A stretch of 64,000 bases of DNA. Origin: CAXBBB01 sp963841855 (GTDB lineage: Bacteria; Bacteroidota; Rhodothermia; Rhodothermales; BA12). Positions 52,302 to 64,000 of the stretch are shown here, piece by piece. The DNA is taken from the NCBI GenBank assembly GCA_963841855.1, contig CAWJEJ010000001.1:62001-126000 (forward strand). The letters are read 5' to 3'. Both the position numbers and the translations under genes were made by a program. The notes below the pieces were generated by a model that saw only the letters and a list, made by a program, of their open reading frames with translations, was not told the DNA's origin and did no database searches. Numbering within the stretch: the stretch's first letter is position 1; every line of letters begins with the position of its first letter.

Positions 52302-52414
52302 TCCTCCCCTTGATCAAGGGGAGGTGGCCCGAAGGGTCGGAGGGGTCCAGCGGAGTTCCGCGCAGTCAGACCACTCCACCGCTTCGCGGCACCCCTCCTC
52401 GTCTGAGGAGGGGA
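52302..52414. repeat. Hairpin repeat between treZ and treY
   Basis: A perfect palindrome at 52303-52324 (CCTCCCCTTGA and its complement) begins the element. A second hairpin at 52392-52413 (CCCCTCCTC, loop GTCT, GAGGAGGGG) ends it. The middle has GGCCCGAAGGGTCGGAGGGG. Intergenic repeats of this type are common in Bacteroidota and Proteobacteria. It may attenuate transcription into treY. Confidence 0.7.
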
Positions 52415-52442
52415 CATCCATTCCTCATCACTGTCCTTTCCT

Positions 52443-55061
<2,619 letters not shown>

Positions 55062-56936
55062 GCACGAGAACGGGAAGGACGACCTCGAACGTCGTGCCCT
55101 CCCCGACTGTGCTGTCGACTGAGATCGTGCCGCCCAGCCCGTCGACTAGGTGGCGCGTGATGCTCAGCCCCAGCCCAGCGCCCTCGTGCGAGCGGCTCAT
55201 CTCCGAGCTTTCCTGCGAGAACGGCTCGAACAGCTTGCGGCGGAAGTCCGGTGAAATGCCCTGGCCCGTGTCGGCGACCGAGAGCGAAACCGTCGCTCCC
55301 GATTCTGTTGGGGCTGCCGTCAGCGCCACCACAACACGCCCCGACTGGGTGAACTTGATCGCGTTTCCGACGAGGTTGGTCACGATGCGCTCGACGGCCG
55401 TCGCGTCGGTGAGCACGATCATGGGTTCGGGGTCGGCCTCGAACGTTAGCGCCAGTCCCTTCTGCTCGGCGAGTGAGGCGAGCAGCGCCAGTAGATCGCG
55501 GATCTGAGGCGTTAAATCGACTGACTTGATGCTGGGCACGAATCCCGCGGCGTCGAAGCGGGCCAGGTCCAACACGCTGTTGAGTGTCACCAGAAGCCGC
55601 TCGCCTCCCATCTTGATCAGTCCGGCGAACTCGCGGTGCTCGTCGTCTTCGATCTCGGTCGAGAGGATATCGGCGAAGCCGATGATGCCGGCCAGCGGCG
55701 TGCGGAGTTCGTGGCTCATGTTGGCGACGAACGACGCCTGCAAGCGCGCCAGTTCTTCAGCCTCGTGGCGCGCTTCGATGAGCCCTTCTTCGTACGCCTT
55801 GCGCTTGCTGATGTCGCGGGCTATGAAGATGAGGTAGACACCGTCGGACACGTCGAAGCGGTAGGCCTGCGTTTCGATGGGAATCGTCGTGCCATCGGCT
55901 CGGACGAGCAGCATCTCGGTCTCGGACTGCCCGTTGTGAAGCGCCCAGTAGACCAACCGTCGCAGCGAACTTATCGGGCGATAGAGCGCGTCGACGCGGA
56001 GGGTGGCGTGGCGCGCTTCGGGATAGCCGGTCATGGCGACCGCGCTGGGATTGAGCGTGAAGTCGACCGGTCGCATTCCGTCCATCTTGGCAACCACGAC
56101 GGCATCTCCCACGCGCTCGAACAGCGCTTGGTAGCGGCTCTCGGTACGCATCTGAACGGCGACTTTCTTTCGCACCTGCCGCCGCATCACCACGACGCCT
56201 GCGATGCAGACCAGCGCGACCAGCAGCAGAGTGAGCAGGATGCCTACGACGGCGCTGCGGGCGACGCCCAGCCTGCGGATGTCGGCTAGGTCGCGCGGAA
56301 GCACTTGGTAGCCCGACGTGTAGGGAGCCGAGTAGTCGTACTGGTTTAGGATGCCGGTGACGCGTACCCGGTCTCCGGCGTCGACGTGGTCGAGCCGGTC
56401 GGCTTCGTCCAACTGCACGGCGTAGAGCAGCGTGCCCTGGTGCACGATCGCGAGCAGTTCGACCGGCCCCGTCGTCACGCGGCCCGCCACGCGCCCCTCC
56501 ATCGTGACGAGGTTGTCCTCCTGCGCTTCGGGGTCGGACACGTCATAGACTACAGGCTCTTGGACTAGGGCTGGCACGTCGATGCGCCTGATGGCCACGA
56601 TTCTCAGGCCGGAGAGCCCCTGGTATTGGACGATCACGCCTTTGGCCACGACGCTGTCGCCTCGGAGCATCGGCGGCTGATCGGCGAACGAGTGCAGCAT
56701 CAGCGAGCCGCTGGCGTCGCGGACCGGAAGCGCGAACTGCTGCGTCGACAGCTCCCACGAACCCGCCAGCACCCGCCCCGCGACCGAGAGCGTGTCGCCC
56801 AGGCGGTCGGGAACGGAGTCCGCGTCCGCGTCGATGCGCGCTTGGGCGATCGGAATCGGGCCGTCCTGCTGCGCAAAGGCGCGTGCGCCTACTCCCAGCG
56901 AGGCGAGCAGGAGCAGGGCGATGAAGCAGCGCAGCG

Positions 56937-59165
56937 TCACGTCGCGTCGGGATACGTCAGCCGGGCTTCGAGCACGAGGAGCGAGAGCGCCGGCACGTCG
57001 ACCGACTCGTCGTTGTGAACGGCGTCCGAGGCGGCGTAGCGCTTGAACGGAGCGGGAATGGTCCAGTGCTCGATGCCGTGCTCGTCGAAGTCGGGCAGGT
57101 CGAACGAGCGCGTCTCGTGCGAGCGGTTGAACAGGACGAGGAACGTGGTATCGTTCATCTCCTCGCCCTGGGGCGTCCGGCGGTGGAGCGTTTCGCCTCT
57201 CAGTAGCAGGCCGAACGAGGGCAACTCGGCATCGGTCCAGTCGGGGTTCTCCATCGGCGTGCCGTCGGGGTGCCACCACGTCGCGTCCGTGATGCCGTCG
57301 TCGTCGGGCTCGCCCGAGAGGAAGGCGTAGCGGCGGAACGTCGGGTGCGACGCGCGGAAGTGGATCAGATCCTGGACGTAGGCGAGGAAGTCGGCCTGGC
57401 GCGCGGTCAGGTCCCAGTCGTACCACGTCAGTTCGTTGTCCTGGGCGTACGTGTTGTTGTTGCCCTGCTTGGTGTGCGAGAGTTCGTCGCCGCCCAGCAT
57501 CATCGGCACGCCCTGCGAGAGCATCAGCGTCGCGATCATGCTACGCTTCATGGCGTAGCGCTTGTCCAGAATGTTGGAGTCTTTGGTCGGGCCCTCGACG
57601 CCGAAGTTGACCGAAAAGTTGGGTTCGTGACCATCGCGGTTGTTCTCGCCGTTGGCCTGGTTGTGCTTGTGCTCGTAGCTGCTCATGTCATGCAGCGTGA
57701 AGCCGTCGTGAGCCGTGACGAAGTTGATCGACGCCGTCGGGCGCCGCCCGCTGTTGTTGTAGAGATCGGACGATCCGGCGATGCGCGTCGCCAGCGCTCC
57801 CTTGAGCCCCCGGTCGCCGCGCCAGAAGCGCCGGACGGTGTCGCGGTAGTCGCCGTTCCACTCGGTCCACTGCCACGGAAAGCCGCCGACGAGGTAGCCG
57901 CCCGGCCCCAGATCCCACGGCTCGGCGATCAGCTTGACTTGCGACAGGATCGGGTCTTGCTGGATCGTTTTGAAAAAGGCTGACAGCAGGTTCACGTCGG
58001 TGAACTCGCGGGCCAGCGTAGCCGCCAAGTCGAAGCGGAAGCCATCGACGTGCATCTCGGTCACCCAGTAGCGCAGGCTGTCCATCACGAGCTGGAGGAC
58101 GTGCCCGTTGCCCATGTCGACCGTGTTGCCGGTTCCGGTATAGTCGGTCAGGTAGCGCGCGTCGGGCGCGGTTTTGTAGTAACTCCGGTTGTCGATTCCG
58201 CGCATTGAGAGCGTCGGACCCAGGTGGTTGCCTTCGCCGGTGTGGTTGTAGACCACGTCGAGGATGACCTCGAGGCCGTGCGCGTGGAACGTGCGTACCA
58301 TCGTCTTGAACTCCTGAATGCTTCCGGCGCCCTGGTGCGTGGCATAGGCGGGTTCGGGTGCGAAGAAACTCAGCGTGTTGTAGCCCCAATAGTTGCGCAG
58401 CCCCATCTCGTGCAGCCGCTGGTCCTGGACGATGCTGTGGACCGGCAGAAACTGGACCGACGTGACGCCGAGTTTTTTCAAGTGCTCGATGATCGGCGGC
58501 GAGCAGGCGCCCAGGTAGGTGCCGCGGATCGACTCGGGCACGTCGGGATGCAGTTTGGAGAGGCCCTTGACGTGCGTTTCGTAGAGAACGGTATCGGGCC
58601 AGGCGATGCGAGGCGCGCAGTCGTCGCCCCACGGAAACGCCGGGTTGGTGACCTCGCCGAGCGGAGCGAACGCCGCGCTGTCAGTCGTGCTCATCGACAG
58701 ATCGCCCTCCTCGTCACCGACGACGTAGCCGAACAAGCTTTCGTCCCACGTCAGCGCGCGCCCGATGGACTTAGCGTAAGGGTCGAGGACGACTTTGTGT
58801 GGATTGTAGCGAAAGCCCTGCTGCGGCACGTAGGGTCCGTGCACGCGGTAACCATAAAGTTGGCCGGGACGCAGCGAGGGCAGATAGCCATGCCAGATCG
58901 GGCCGGTCTTCTCGGTGAGCGCAAACGTCGCGGCCGGGAGGTCATCCGAATGATCGTAGAGGACGAGCTCGACGGCCGTCGCGGTCTCGGAGTAGAGCGA
59001 AAAGTTGACGCCGATGCCGTCCCACGTCGCGCCCATCGGATAGGGATGACCGGGAAGCGGCGCGCGTGGCAGGCCCAGCGTCGAGGCGAGGCGCGTCGAC
59101 GGGCCGGATGGTTCCGGATCGCCGTTCAAAGTCGGAGTAGCGGTATCTATCGGAAGAGTGGACAT
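56937..59165 (-). CDS. glgX: Glycogen debranching enzyme
   Basis: 742 aa, GH13 (isoamylase/GlgX type) from ATG 59165. Hydrolyses alpha-1,6 branches. N-terminal CBM48 (GHPYPMGATWDGIGVNFSLYSETATAVELVLYD, ~39-71). Barrel: WPDTVLYETHVKGLSKLHPDVPE (~171), EVILDVVYNHTGEGN (~269), nucleophile MHVDGFRFDLAATLARE (~356), acid LIAEPWDLGPGGYLVGGFP (~393), FVTAHDGFTLHD (~455). The downstream sensor kinase overlaps its stop by 4 bp. Divergent from glgE with a 256-bp regulatory gap. The longer frame to 59291 is non-conserved. Confidence 0.95.
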   Translation of the reverse strand: MSTLPIDTATPTLNGDPEPSGPSTRLASTLGLPRAPLPGHPYPMGATWDGIGVNFSLYSETATAVELVLYDHSDDLPAATFALTEKTGPIWHGYLPSLRPGQLYGYRVHGPYVPQQGFRYNPHKVVLDPYAKSIGRALTWDESLFGYVVGDEEGDLSMSTTDSAAFAPLGEVTNPAFPWGDDCAPRIAWPDTVLYETHVKGLSKLHPDVPESIRGTYLGACSPPIIEHLKKLGVTSVQFLPVHSIVQDQRLHEMGLRNYWGYNTLSFFAPEPAYATHQGAGSIQEFKTMVRTFHAHGLEVILDVVYNHTGEGNHLGPTLSMRGIDNRSYYKTAPDARYLTDYTGTGNTVDMGNGHVLQLVMDSLRYWVTEMHVDGFRFDLAATLAREFTDVNLLSAFFKTIQQDPILSQVKLIAEPWDLGPGGYLVGGFPWQWTEWNGDYRDTVRRFWRGDRGLKGALATRIAGSSDLYNNSGRRPTASINFVTAHDGFTLHDMSSYEHKHNQANGENNRDGHEPNFSVNFGVEGPTKDSNILDKRYAMKRSMIATLMLSQGVPMMLGGDELSHTKQGNNNTYAQDNELTWYDWDLTARQADFLAYVQDLIHFRASHPTFRRYAFLSGEPDDDGITDATWWHPDGTPMENPDWTDAELPSFGLLLRGETLHRRTPQGEEMNDTTFLVLFNRSHETRSFDLPDFDEHGIEHWTIPAPFKRYAASDAVHNDESVDVPALSLLVLEARLTYPDAT

Positions 59166-59421
59166 AAAGGCGAAGCGTGGAGATGGAAACGCGGAGGGCG
59201 AGGGGTGCTCGACGCACGAAGAATAGGCAGCGCGCTCGTCCGTCCAACCTCCTTTAGCTCGTGATCGGACGAACATGCGCGGGCTTAACACCTGTTACAA
59301 ACCGGCTCGAAAACCGGAAGCGCTTTTTTTCCAAATGTCGTCCCCAAAGGGTAACGCGATGCGCCGAACCCGGCTCGGCCACCGCTCGTCTTTCCGCTCA
59401 CCTATCAGACTTTTTATCTAG
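59166..59421. promoter_or_regulatory. Divergent regulatory region between glgX and glgE
   Basis: 256 bp. Contains a direct repeat AAACCGG at 59299 and 59311 (spacing 12), TTTTTTT at about 59324 and an AT-rich tract (ACTTTTTATCTAG) directly before the glgE ATG. Paired AACCGG units could bind a sugar-responsive regulator; this is speculative. No RNA or gene seen. Confidence 0.35.
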
Positions 59422-61419
59422 ATGCCGATCTCGACGCTGCGTACCGAAACCGACGCTCTCGCCCACAACCCGCCCTCGCCCGCACCCCAGTCGTGGTCAC
59501 GCATCGTCCTCTCAACCCTGGCGCCCAGCGTCGACGCCGGGCGCTGGCCGATCCGCCGGAGCGTCGGCGAGCCCGTCCAGGTCGTCGCCGGTTTCGTGAC
59601 CGACGGACACGACCAGATCAAAGCCGAGCTCGTCGTGACGGCGCCCGACGGCACGCAGTCGGTCCACCCGATGCCTCTGCGCTACAACGACGAGTACGTG
59701 GCAAGCTTTACGCCCGACGCGCTCGGCCTCTGGACGTATCAGGCGCGCGGCTGGCTCGACGCGTTCGGCACGTGGCAGGAGCAGTTCGAGCGGCGCTTGG
59801 CCGGTGGCGAGTCCAACGCGCTGCTCGCGAGCGAACTCGAAGAGGCCGCCGACCTGCTGGCGGGCTGGGCGAAGAAAGCCAAGCGCACCGAACTGGGCAA
59901 CAAAGCCAAACGCGTCCGCAACGGCGACCGCGAACTCGCCCTTTCGGACGAACTCCGCGCATCCGCAAGCGCCGCCGATCCGCGATCAGGCATGACCGAG
60001 AGCCACGTCTATCAGTGCGAAGCCGACCCCGAGCTGGCCCGCTTCGCCGCGTGGTACGAGTTTTTCCCCCGCTCGTCCGGCGATCCGGTCGACGGCGAGC
60101 CGCCGCAGCACACGACGCTCGACGATGCGGCAACCCGCCTCGACGTGATCGCCAAACGTGGGTTCGACATCGTCTACCTGCCGCCCATCCACCCGATCGG
60201 CGAGCAGTTTCGCAAGGGCAAAGACAACTCTCCGACGGCGACCGAAGGCGAGCCGGGCAGTCCGTGGGCCATAGGCGGCAGACTGGAGGACGGAAGCCTG
60301 GGCGGGCACAAGAGCGTCGCGCCCGAACTGGGTGGCATGGCGGCGTTCGAGCGGTTCATAGCCAAAGCTGATCAAGTCGGCGTCCAGGTGGCGCTCGACA
60401 TCGCGTTTCAGACCTCGCCTGATCACCCGTACGTGGCCGAGCATCCCGAGTGGTTCCGCGCACGGACGGACGGCACGATCCGCTACGCCGAGAACCCGCC
60501 CAAGAAGTACCAGGACGTCTACCCGTTCGACTTCGAGAGCAAGGAGTGGCCGCTGCTGTGGCGCGAGCTGCGCAGCGTCTTCGAGTTTTGGATCGACAAG
60601 GGCGTGACGGTCTTTCGCGTCGACAACCCGCACACCAAGCCCTACGCGTTCTGGGAGTGGTGCCTGCGCACGCTCAAGGCCGATCATCCTGGTCTGATCT
60701 TTCTGGCCGAAGCGTTTTCGCGTCCCCGCGTGATGCAGACGCTGGCCAAGATCGGCTTCAATAACAGCTACACGTATTACACGTGGCGCAACACGGCAGC
60801 CGAGATCCAAGACTACGCGGTCGAACTCTTCGACGGCCCAATGGCTGAATACTATAGACCCAACTTCTGGCCCAACACGCCTGACATCTTCCACGAAGAA
60901 CTCCAGCAGGGCGGGCGTCCGCTGCACATCACGCGCTACGTGATCGCCGCGACGCTCTCGCCGACCTATGGCATCTACGGCCCGCCCTACGAGCACGTCT
61001 ACACGCACAAGGGTGCCAAGGAAGAGTACCTGGGCAATGAGAAGTACGAGGTGCGCGCCTGGAACTGGAACGACCCGCAGAGTCTGCAGCCGCTGATGCA
61101 GCGCGTCAACGCGATCCGCAAGGCCAACCCCGCCCTCCACTTCGGACGCAACGTCACCTTCCTCGAGACCGGCAACGAGCACCTGCTCGCCTACCTCAAA
61201 CACACGGGCGATAGCCGCGTCCTGGTCGTCGCCAGCCTCGACCCGCAGCACGCCCAGGAAGCCTGGATCGCGTTTGACCCGTCGACGGTCGGCCTGGGCG
61301 AGCACTTCACCGCCAGAGATGCCCTGGGCGGCGAGACCTACCGTTGGAGTGGCAGCCATCACTACGTCCGCCTGGATCCGCACGTGCTTCCGGCTCACGT
61401 GTTCGTGCTCGGCGCGTAA
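59422..61419 (+). CDS. glgE: Alpha-1,4-glucan:maltose-1-phosphate maltosyltransferase
   Basis: 665 aa, GH13_3. Extends alpha-1,4-glucan with maltose from maltose-1-phosphate, the glucan-forming end of the TreS-Pep2-GlgE pathway. Seen: DAGRWPIRRSVGEPVQVVAGFVTDGHDQI (~36-64), RFAAWYEFFPRS (~208), FDIVYLPPIHPIGEQFRKGKDNS (~248), QVALDIAFQTSPDHPY (~321), nucleophile VTVFRVDNPHTKPYAFWEWCL (~398), acid IFLAEAFSRPRVMQTLAKIGFNNSYTYYTWRN (~431), and the C-terminal beta domain. Followed by decayed accessory genes and then treS. Confidence 0.97.
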   Translation: MPISTLRTETDALAHNPPSPAPQSWSRIVLSTLAPSVDAGRWPIRRSVGEPVQVVAGFVTDGHDQIKAELVVTAPDGTQSVHPMPLRYNDEYVASFTPDALGLWTYQARGWLDAFGTWQEQFERRLAGGESNALLASELEEAADLLAGWAKKAKRTELGNKAKRVRNGDRELALSDELRASASAADPRSGMTESHVYQCEADPELARFAAWYEFFPRSSGDPVDGEPPQHTTLDDAATRLDVIAKRGFDIVYLPPIHPIGEQFRKGKDNSPTATEGEPGSPWAIGGRLEDGSLGGHKSVAPELGGMAAFERFIAKADQVGVQVALDIAFQTSPDHPYVAEHPEWFRARTDGTIRYAENPPKKYQDVYPFDFESKEWPLLWRELRSVFEFWIDKGVTVFRVDNPHTKPYAFWEWCLRTLKADHPGLIFLAEAFSRPRVMQTLAKIGFNNSYTYYTWRNTAAEIQDYAVELFDGPMAEYYRPNFWPNTPDIFHEELQQGGRPLHITRYVIAATLSPTYGIYGPPYEHVYTHKGAKEEYLGNEKYEVRAWNWNDPQSLQPLMQRVNAIRKANPALHFGRNVTFLETGNEHLLAYLKHTGDSRVLVVASLDPQHAQEAWIAFDPSTVGLGEHFTARDALGGETYRWSGSHHYVRLDPHVLPAHVFVLGA

Positions 61420-61445
61420 GTTGACGCATCCGCACGCGCGCGCTC

Positions 61446-62037
61446 ATGGACGAACTCGCCCCAACCGACTGGACGCTCGACGATTACCTCGCCTACGAAG
61501 CTGATCACGTCGGGCAGAAACCGAACTACGAGTGGGATGGCCGCTCTCCCATCGCCATGGCGGGAGCATCGGAGCGCCATTACCTAACAGCCTCTAACCT
61601 GAACGATCTGCTGAGTCCGCAGCTTCGCAAGCAGAGGTGCCGGTCCGTTTTTGAGTGATGCGCGCGTAGCGACTGATGAGGGCCGACGATATCGCTACCC
61701 CGACCTGGTTGCTTACTGTCTGCCTGGATCTTTTTCGGACACCGTTCCGCCCTCATTGCTCAACCCGATACTATTGGCCGAAGTGCTTTCGGATTCGACA
61801 GCGCGAACAGACGCGATTAAAAAACTGCACGAATATGCGGGGATACGCGGACTACTCGAATACTGGATCATCGACCCAGAGGAGCGCTCTCTGACGCGCT
61901 TTCTCTTTGACGGCGATGTGCCCAAGTTTCAGACTTATGTCGGCCCCGACGCGTCGTTCACGAGCGACGCACTCCGCGTTTCGGTCTCGCTAATGGACGT
62001 GTTCGCCGACCTGGATTTCGAGAGCGAGGCAGAATAG
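61446..62037 (+). pseudogene. Uma2 (DUF820) family endonuclease-like gene, frameshifted
   Basis: Two overlapping frames make up one Uma2-like protein. 61446-61658 gives the N-terminus (LAPTDWTLDDYLAYE, YEWDGRSPIAMAGASERHYLTASNLNDLL, RKQRCRSVFE-stop). 61651-62037 continues (LSDARVATDEGRRYRYPDLVAYCLPG, ILLAEVLSDSTARTDAIKKLHEYAGIRGLLEYWIIDPEE). The shift lies at a run of five T (61648-61652); removing one T restores the frame. Family members are PD-(D/E)XK nuclease-fold proteins of unclear role, often near mobile DNA. Real decay, programmed slippage or a sequencing error cannot be told apart from one sequence. Confidence 0.8.
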
Positions 62038-62137
62038 ATCGCCACACCTGCAACGCATGTGCAATCCATTGTGTATCAGCGCAACCGGACCAAGCGTTCG
62101 AGGTAGATCTCGCTACACCAACCAGACCAACACCGAC

Positions 62138-62359
62138 ATGGACAACCCGAAGAAAAACCACGAGACCGCCGAGAAAACCAATGCCATCAAGGACCCGTCC
62201 AACTGGACGACCGGCGACGAGCCGATGACCGGCGCCCAGGCATCGTACGTCCACACGCTCGCTGAAGAGGCTGGCGAAAAAGTGGACGACGACATGACCA
62301 AGGCCGAAGCGTCCGAGAAGATCGAAGAGCTCCAGAAGGAAACTGGACGCGGAGCCTAA
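62138..62359 (+). CDS. DUF3072 family small protein
   Basis: 73 aa from ATG 62138: NAIKDPSNWTTGDEPMTGAQASYVHTLAEEAGEKVDDDMTKAEASEKIEELQKETGRG. This matches the DUF3072 pattern (WTTGDEPMTGAQASY, LTKAEAS, LQxxTGRG). Acidic, soluble, function unknown; common in Actinobacteria and Bacteroidota and sometimes stress-induced. Has its own terminator. Confidence 0.88.
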   Translation: MDNPKKNHETAEKTNAIKDPSNWTTGDEPMTGAQASYVHTLAEEAGEKVDDDMTKAEASEKIEELQKETGRGA

Positions 62360-62388
62360 CGCTCCTACAGCGTCCAAATCCGACCAGC

Positions 62389-62425
62389 GGCCCGGTGACG
62401 AATCAACCCCGTCACCGGGCCGTTT
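62389..62425 (+). terminator. Terminator hairpin after the DUF3072 gene
   Basis: Perfect 12-bp stem GGCCCGGTGACG with CGTCACCGGGCC, 9-nt loop, then GTTT. About 30 bp past the DUF3072 stop. Confidence 0.85.
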
Positions 62426-62450
62426 GCGCTACCCATCTACCGACTCCGCT

Positions 62451-62705
62451 ATGCCTGTTACTGTCCAGTTTGAGTTGCCCGACGACGTGTTCTCGGCGCT
62501 TCGCAGTTCGCGAGACACGTTTGCTCACGAGCTACGAGTAGCAGCGGCAGTAAAGTGGTTCGAGGCCGGTCGCGTCTCTCAAGGCAAGGCGGCGCAGATC
62601 GCCGGTATCAGCCGCCAAGCGTTTCACGACGCCTTATCTCAGTATGGGGTTTCGGCGTTTCAGATTTCGCCTGACGAACTGCGCGATGAACTGGCGTCCA
62701 CCTGA
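62451..62705 (+). CDS. UPF0175 family antitoxin-like protein
   Basis: 84 aa. UPF0175 pattern: VQFELPDDVFSAL, AHELRVAAAVKWFEAGRVSQGKAAQIAGISRQAFHDALSQYGVSAFQ (helix-turn-helix-like, ~25-70). UPF0175 proteins are usually paired with a DUF3368 PIN-like toxin, and the remains of one start 2 bp downstream. The frame is intact although its partner is broken. Confidence 0.85.
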   Translation: MPVTVQFELPDDVFSALRSSRDTFAHELRVAAAVKWFEAGRVSQGKAAQIAGISRQAFHDALSQYGVSAFQISPDELRDELAST

Positions 62706-62707
62706 CA

Positions 62708-63179
62708 ATGCAGCGCGTCTATGACGCTTCCCCGCTGATCGCGCTGGGCGAAATAAACTTACTAGGTTTGCTTGGCCAGTTGGAGGACGAGGCGATTCTA
62801 CCACAAGCGGTTGGCATTGAGATATGGCGGGCGCTCCGCAAGACCCGGCGCGCCTATGGGTGGATTCCGGAGCGGTCCGGTTCACCCCGGTTTCCCCACT
62901 GCCGACGGTTTTGGAGTGGGGATTGGGCGCTGGAGAAACTGCTGCTCTTTCCTACGCGCTGCAGCACGCGGAAGCAGAAGTCGCTCTCGAAGACCGCGCC
63001 GCCCGGACGTGCGCGCATGCACTTGGCATTCAGACCAAGGGAACGCTTGGACTGTTGGTGATCGCCAAACGGAGGGGCTGATCTCAGAAATCGCTCTGTT
63101 GGTAACGGCACTGCTCGATTCCGGTTACCACCTTGGGAGCGACCTCGTTGCAGCGGTGCTGAAGGGCGTCGACGAGTGA
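62708..63179 (+). pseudogene. DUF3368 PIN-like toxin gene, twice frameshifted
   Basis: Three frames in order give a DUF3368 protein: MQRVYDASPLIALGEINLLGLLGQLEDEAILPQAVGIEIW (from 62708), then AGAPQDPARLWVDSGAVRFTPVSPLPTVLEWGLGAGETAALSYALQHAEAEVALEDRAARTCAHALGIQTKGTLGLLVIAKRRG, then LISEIALLVTALLDSGYHLGSDLVAAVLKG to 63179. Frame changes fall at about 62825 and at a G-run near 63077-63080. DUF3368 proteins are predicted PIN-domain nucleases; the acidic residues (D, E, DDRAAR-like EDRAAR) are partly kept across frames. Confidence 0.8.
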
Positions 63180-63250
63180 TCGGGGCGAAAGAGTTCGCCG
63201 GTGAAGCACGGCGACGGTCCTAACGCTCTTGTCCCCTCGGATCACAGGCC

Positions 63251-63289
63251 GCGCCCCGCTAGTCCACTTAGGACCGGCGGGGCGCTTTT
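63251..63289 (+). terminator. Terminator-like hairpin before treS
   Basis: Arms GCGCCCCGC and GCGGGGCGC with an inner AGTCC/GGAC pairing and a TTTT run after the right arm. It closes off the accessory patch 41 bp before treS. Confidence 0.75.
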
Positions 63290-63329
63290 GCCTTTGGCCC
63301 TCCCTTCTTACGCAACCAATACACGCTCC

Positions 63330-64000
63330 ATGTCCGACTTCCTCACCGATCCGCTCTGGTACAAAGACGCCGTCATCTACGAACTGCACGTGCGCTCGTT
63401 CTACGACGCCAACGACGACGGATTCGGCGAATTCAAGGGCCTGCGCGAGAAGCTGCCGTACTTGGAGCAGCTGGGCGTCAACACGCTGTGGCTGCTGCCC
63501 TTCCTCGACAGCCCGCTGCGCGACGACGGCTACGACACGGCCGACTACTACAACACGCTGCCCGTGCACGGTAGCGTCGACGACTTCAAGGCGTTTCTCG
63601 ACGAAGCGCACGAACGCGGCATGCGCGTGATCACCGAGTTGGTGCTCAACCACACATCGGATCAGCACGCGTGGTTTCAAGAAGCGCGCGACCCGGCCAG
63701 CGACAAGCACGACTGGTACGTGTGGAGCGAAACGGACGACAAGTACGACGGCGTCCGCATCATCTTCACCGACACCGAAGTCTCCAACTGGACGTGGGAC
63801 GCCAAGGCGCAGAAGTACTACTGGCACCGCTTCTTCTCGCACCAGCCCGACCTCAACTTCGACAATCCCGAAGTGGTCGCCGAGATGGAGCGCGTCACGT
63901 TTTTCTGGCTCGACATGGGCGTCGATGGCCTGCGGCTGGACGCGGTCCCCTACCTGTTCGAGCGCGAGGGGACGAGTTGCGAGAACCTGCCCGAAACGCT
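63330..64000 (+). CDS. treS: Trehalose synthase (maltose alpha-D-glucosyltransferase), 5' part
   Basis: Runs off the window end; 223 residues visible. GH13: LWYKDAVIYELHVRSFYDANDDGFGEFKGLREKLPYLEQLGVNTLWLLPFLDSPLRDDGYDTADYYNT (~9-77), VITELVLNHTSDQHAWFQEAR (~100-120), NFDNPEVVAEMERVTFFWLDMGVDGLRLDAVPYLFEREGTSCENLPET (~177-223) with the GLRLD nucleophile. This matches TreS, which interconverts maltose and trehalose. The missing 3' half may carry a fused maltokinase, as in many TreS proteins. Start at ATG 63330. Confidence 0.94.
   Translation, partial: MSDFLTDPLWYKDAVIYELHVRSFYDANDDGFGEFKGLREKLPYLEQLGVNTLWLLPFLDSPLRDDGYDTADYYNTLPVHGSVDDFKAFLDEAHERGMRVITELVLNHTSDQHAWFQEARDPASDKHDWYVWSETDDKYDGVRIIFTDTEVSNWTWDAKAQKYYWHRFFSHQPDLNFDNPEVVAEMERVTFFWLDMGVDGLRLDAVPYLFEREGTSCENLPET

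Noticed and set aside
62824..63081. Stand-alone 85-aa gene
   Set aside because: It is the middle frame of the broken DUF3368 gene, not a separate gene.

Overview
The window is GC-rich, densely coded bacterial DNA that looks like the Bacteroidota/Rhodothermota branch, most like Rhodothermia (Salinibacter, Rhodothermus or Rubricoccus relatives). The supporting signs are a TonB-dependent receptor with an N-terminal carboxypeptidase-regulatory-like domain, a DUF1501 protein with a type IX secretion C-terminal domain, lipoproteins, DUF2851, fasciclin and WG-repeat proteins, weak Shine-Dalgarno signals, and TAnnTTTG promoter-like elements typical of Bacteroidota. The taxonomic call is an inference. 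I saw no rRNA, tRNA or CRISPR array.

Layout. 1-3758: end of a DUF2851 gene, a TonB-dependent receptor and a lipoprotein. 3799-5067: glgC (ADP-glucose synthesis). 5320-8456: translationally coupled DUF1800/DUF1501 pair. 8666-10818: twin WG-repeat lipoproteins. 10882-16018: membrane protein, asnS, an IS5-like MITE, and an acyltransferase-like/UbiA-like pair. 16114-19490: pckA and two fasciclin lipoproteins with a palindrome and an inverted-repeat element around them. 19570-23820: msrB, an acetyl-CoA synthetase-like enzyme, and a GbsR-yraN-FkbM operon. 23967-26789: a degenerate response regulator followed by a four-gene Asp23/AmaP-type cassette. 26924-33253: lipoprotein, a large multi-barrel outer-membrane protein, an OmpA-like protein, a membrane protein with a sigma-region-4-like segment, and a histidine kinase. 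33336-40300: phasin-like small proteins, rsgA, topA, a HAF-repeat protein and uvsE. 40398-45125: the rest of a probable eight-gene operon (hotdog thioesterase, trhA, queE, two small proteins, an EEP-family protein, TupA-like ATP-grasp, uvsE). 45276-48795: a receiver-glutaredoxin-like-thioredoxin-reductase fusion and a cNMP-binding histidine kinase. 48874-64000: a large alpha-glucan/trehalose island (malQ, treZ, treY, a sensor kinase, glgX, glgE, start of treS), interrupted by a small decayed accessory patch (Uma2 and UPF0175/DUF3368 remnants, DUF3072).

How the genes work together. glgC feeds glucan synthesis. glgX debranches glycogen and malQ rearranges maltodextrins. treY plus treZ release trehalose from glucan ends. 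treS interconverts trehalose and maltose, and glgE returns maltose-1-phosphate to glucan. The window therefore holds most of a trehalose-glucan cycle, plausibly for compatible-solute control. A sensor kinase with a predicted two-OB-fold extracytoplasmic region is translationally coupled to glgX and may report envelope or solute state to this system (inference). Two other signalling systems stand out: the Asp23 cassette headed by a pseudo-receiver regulator, and the cNMP-binding kinase with the redox-domain response regulator whose cysteines are missing.
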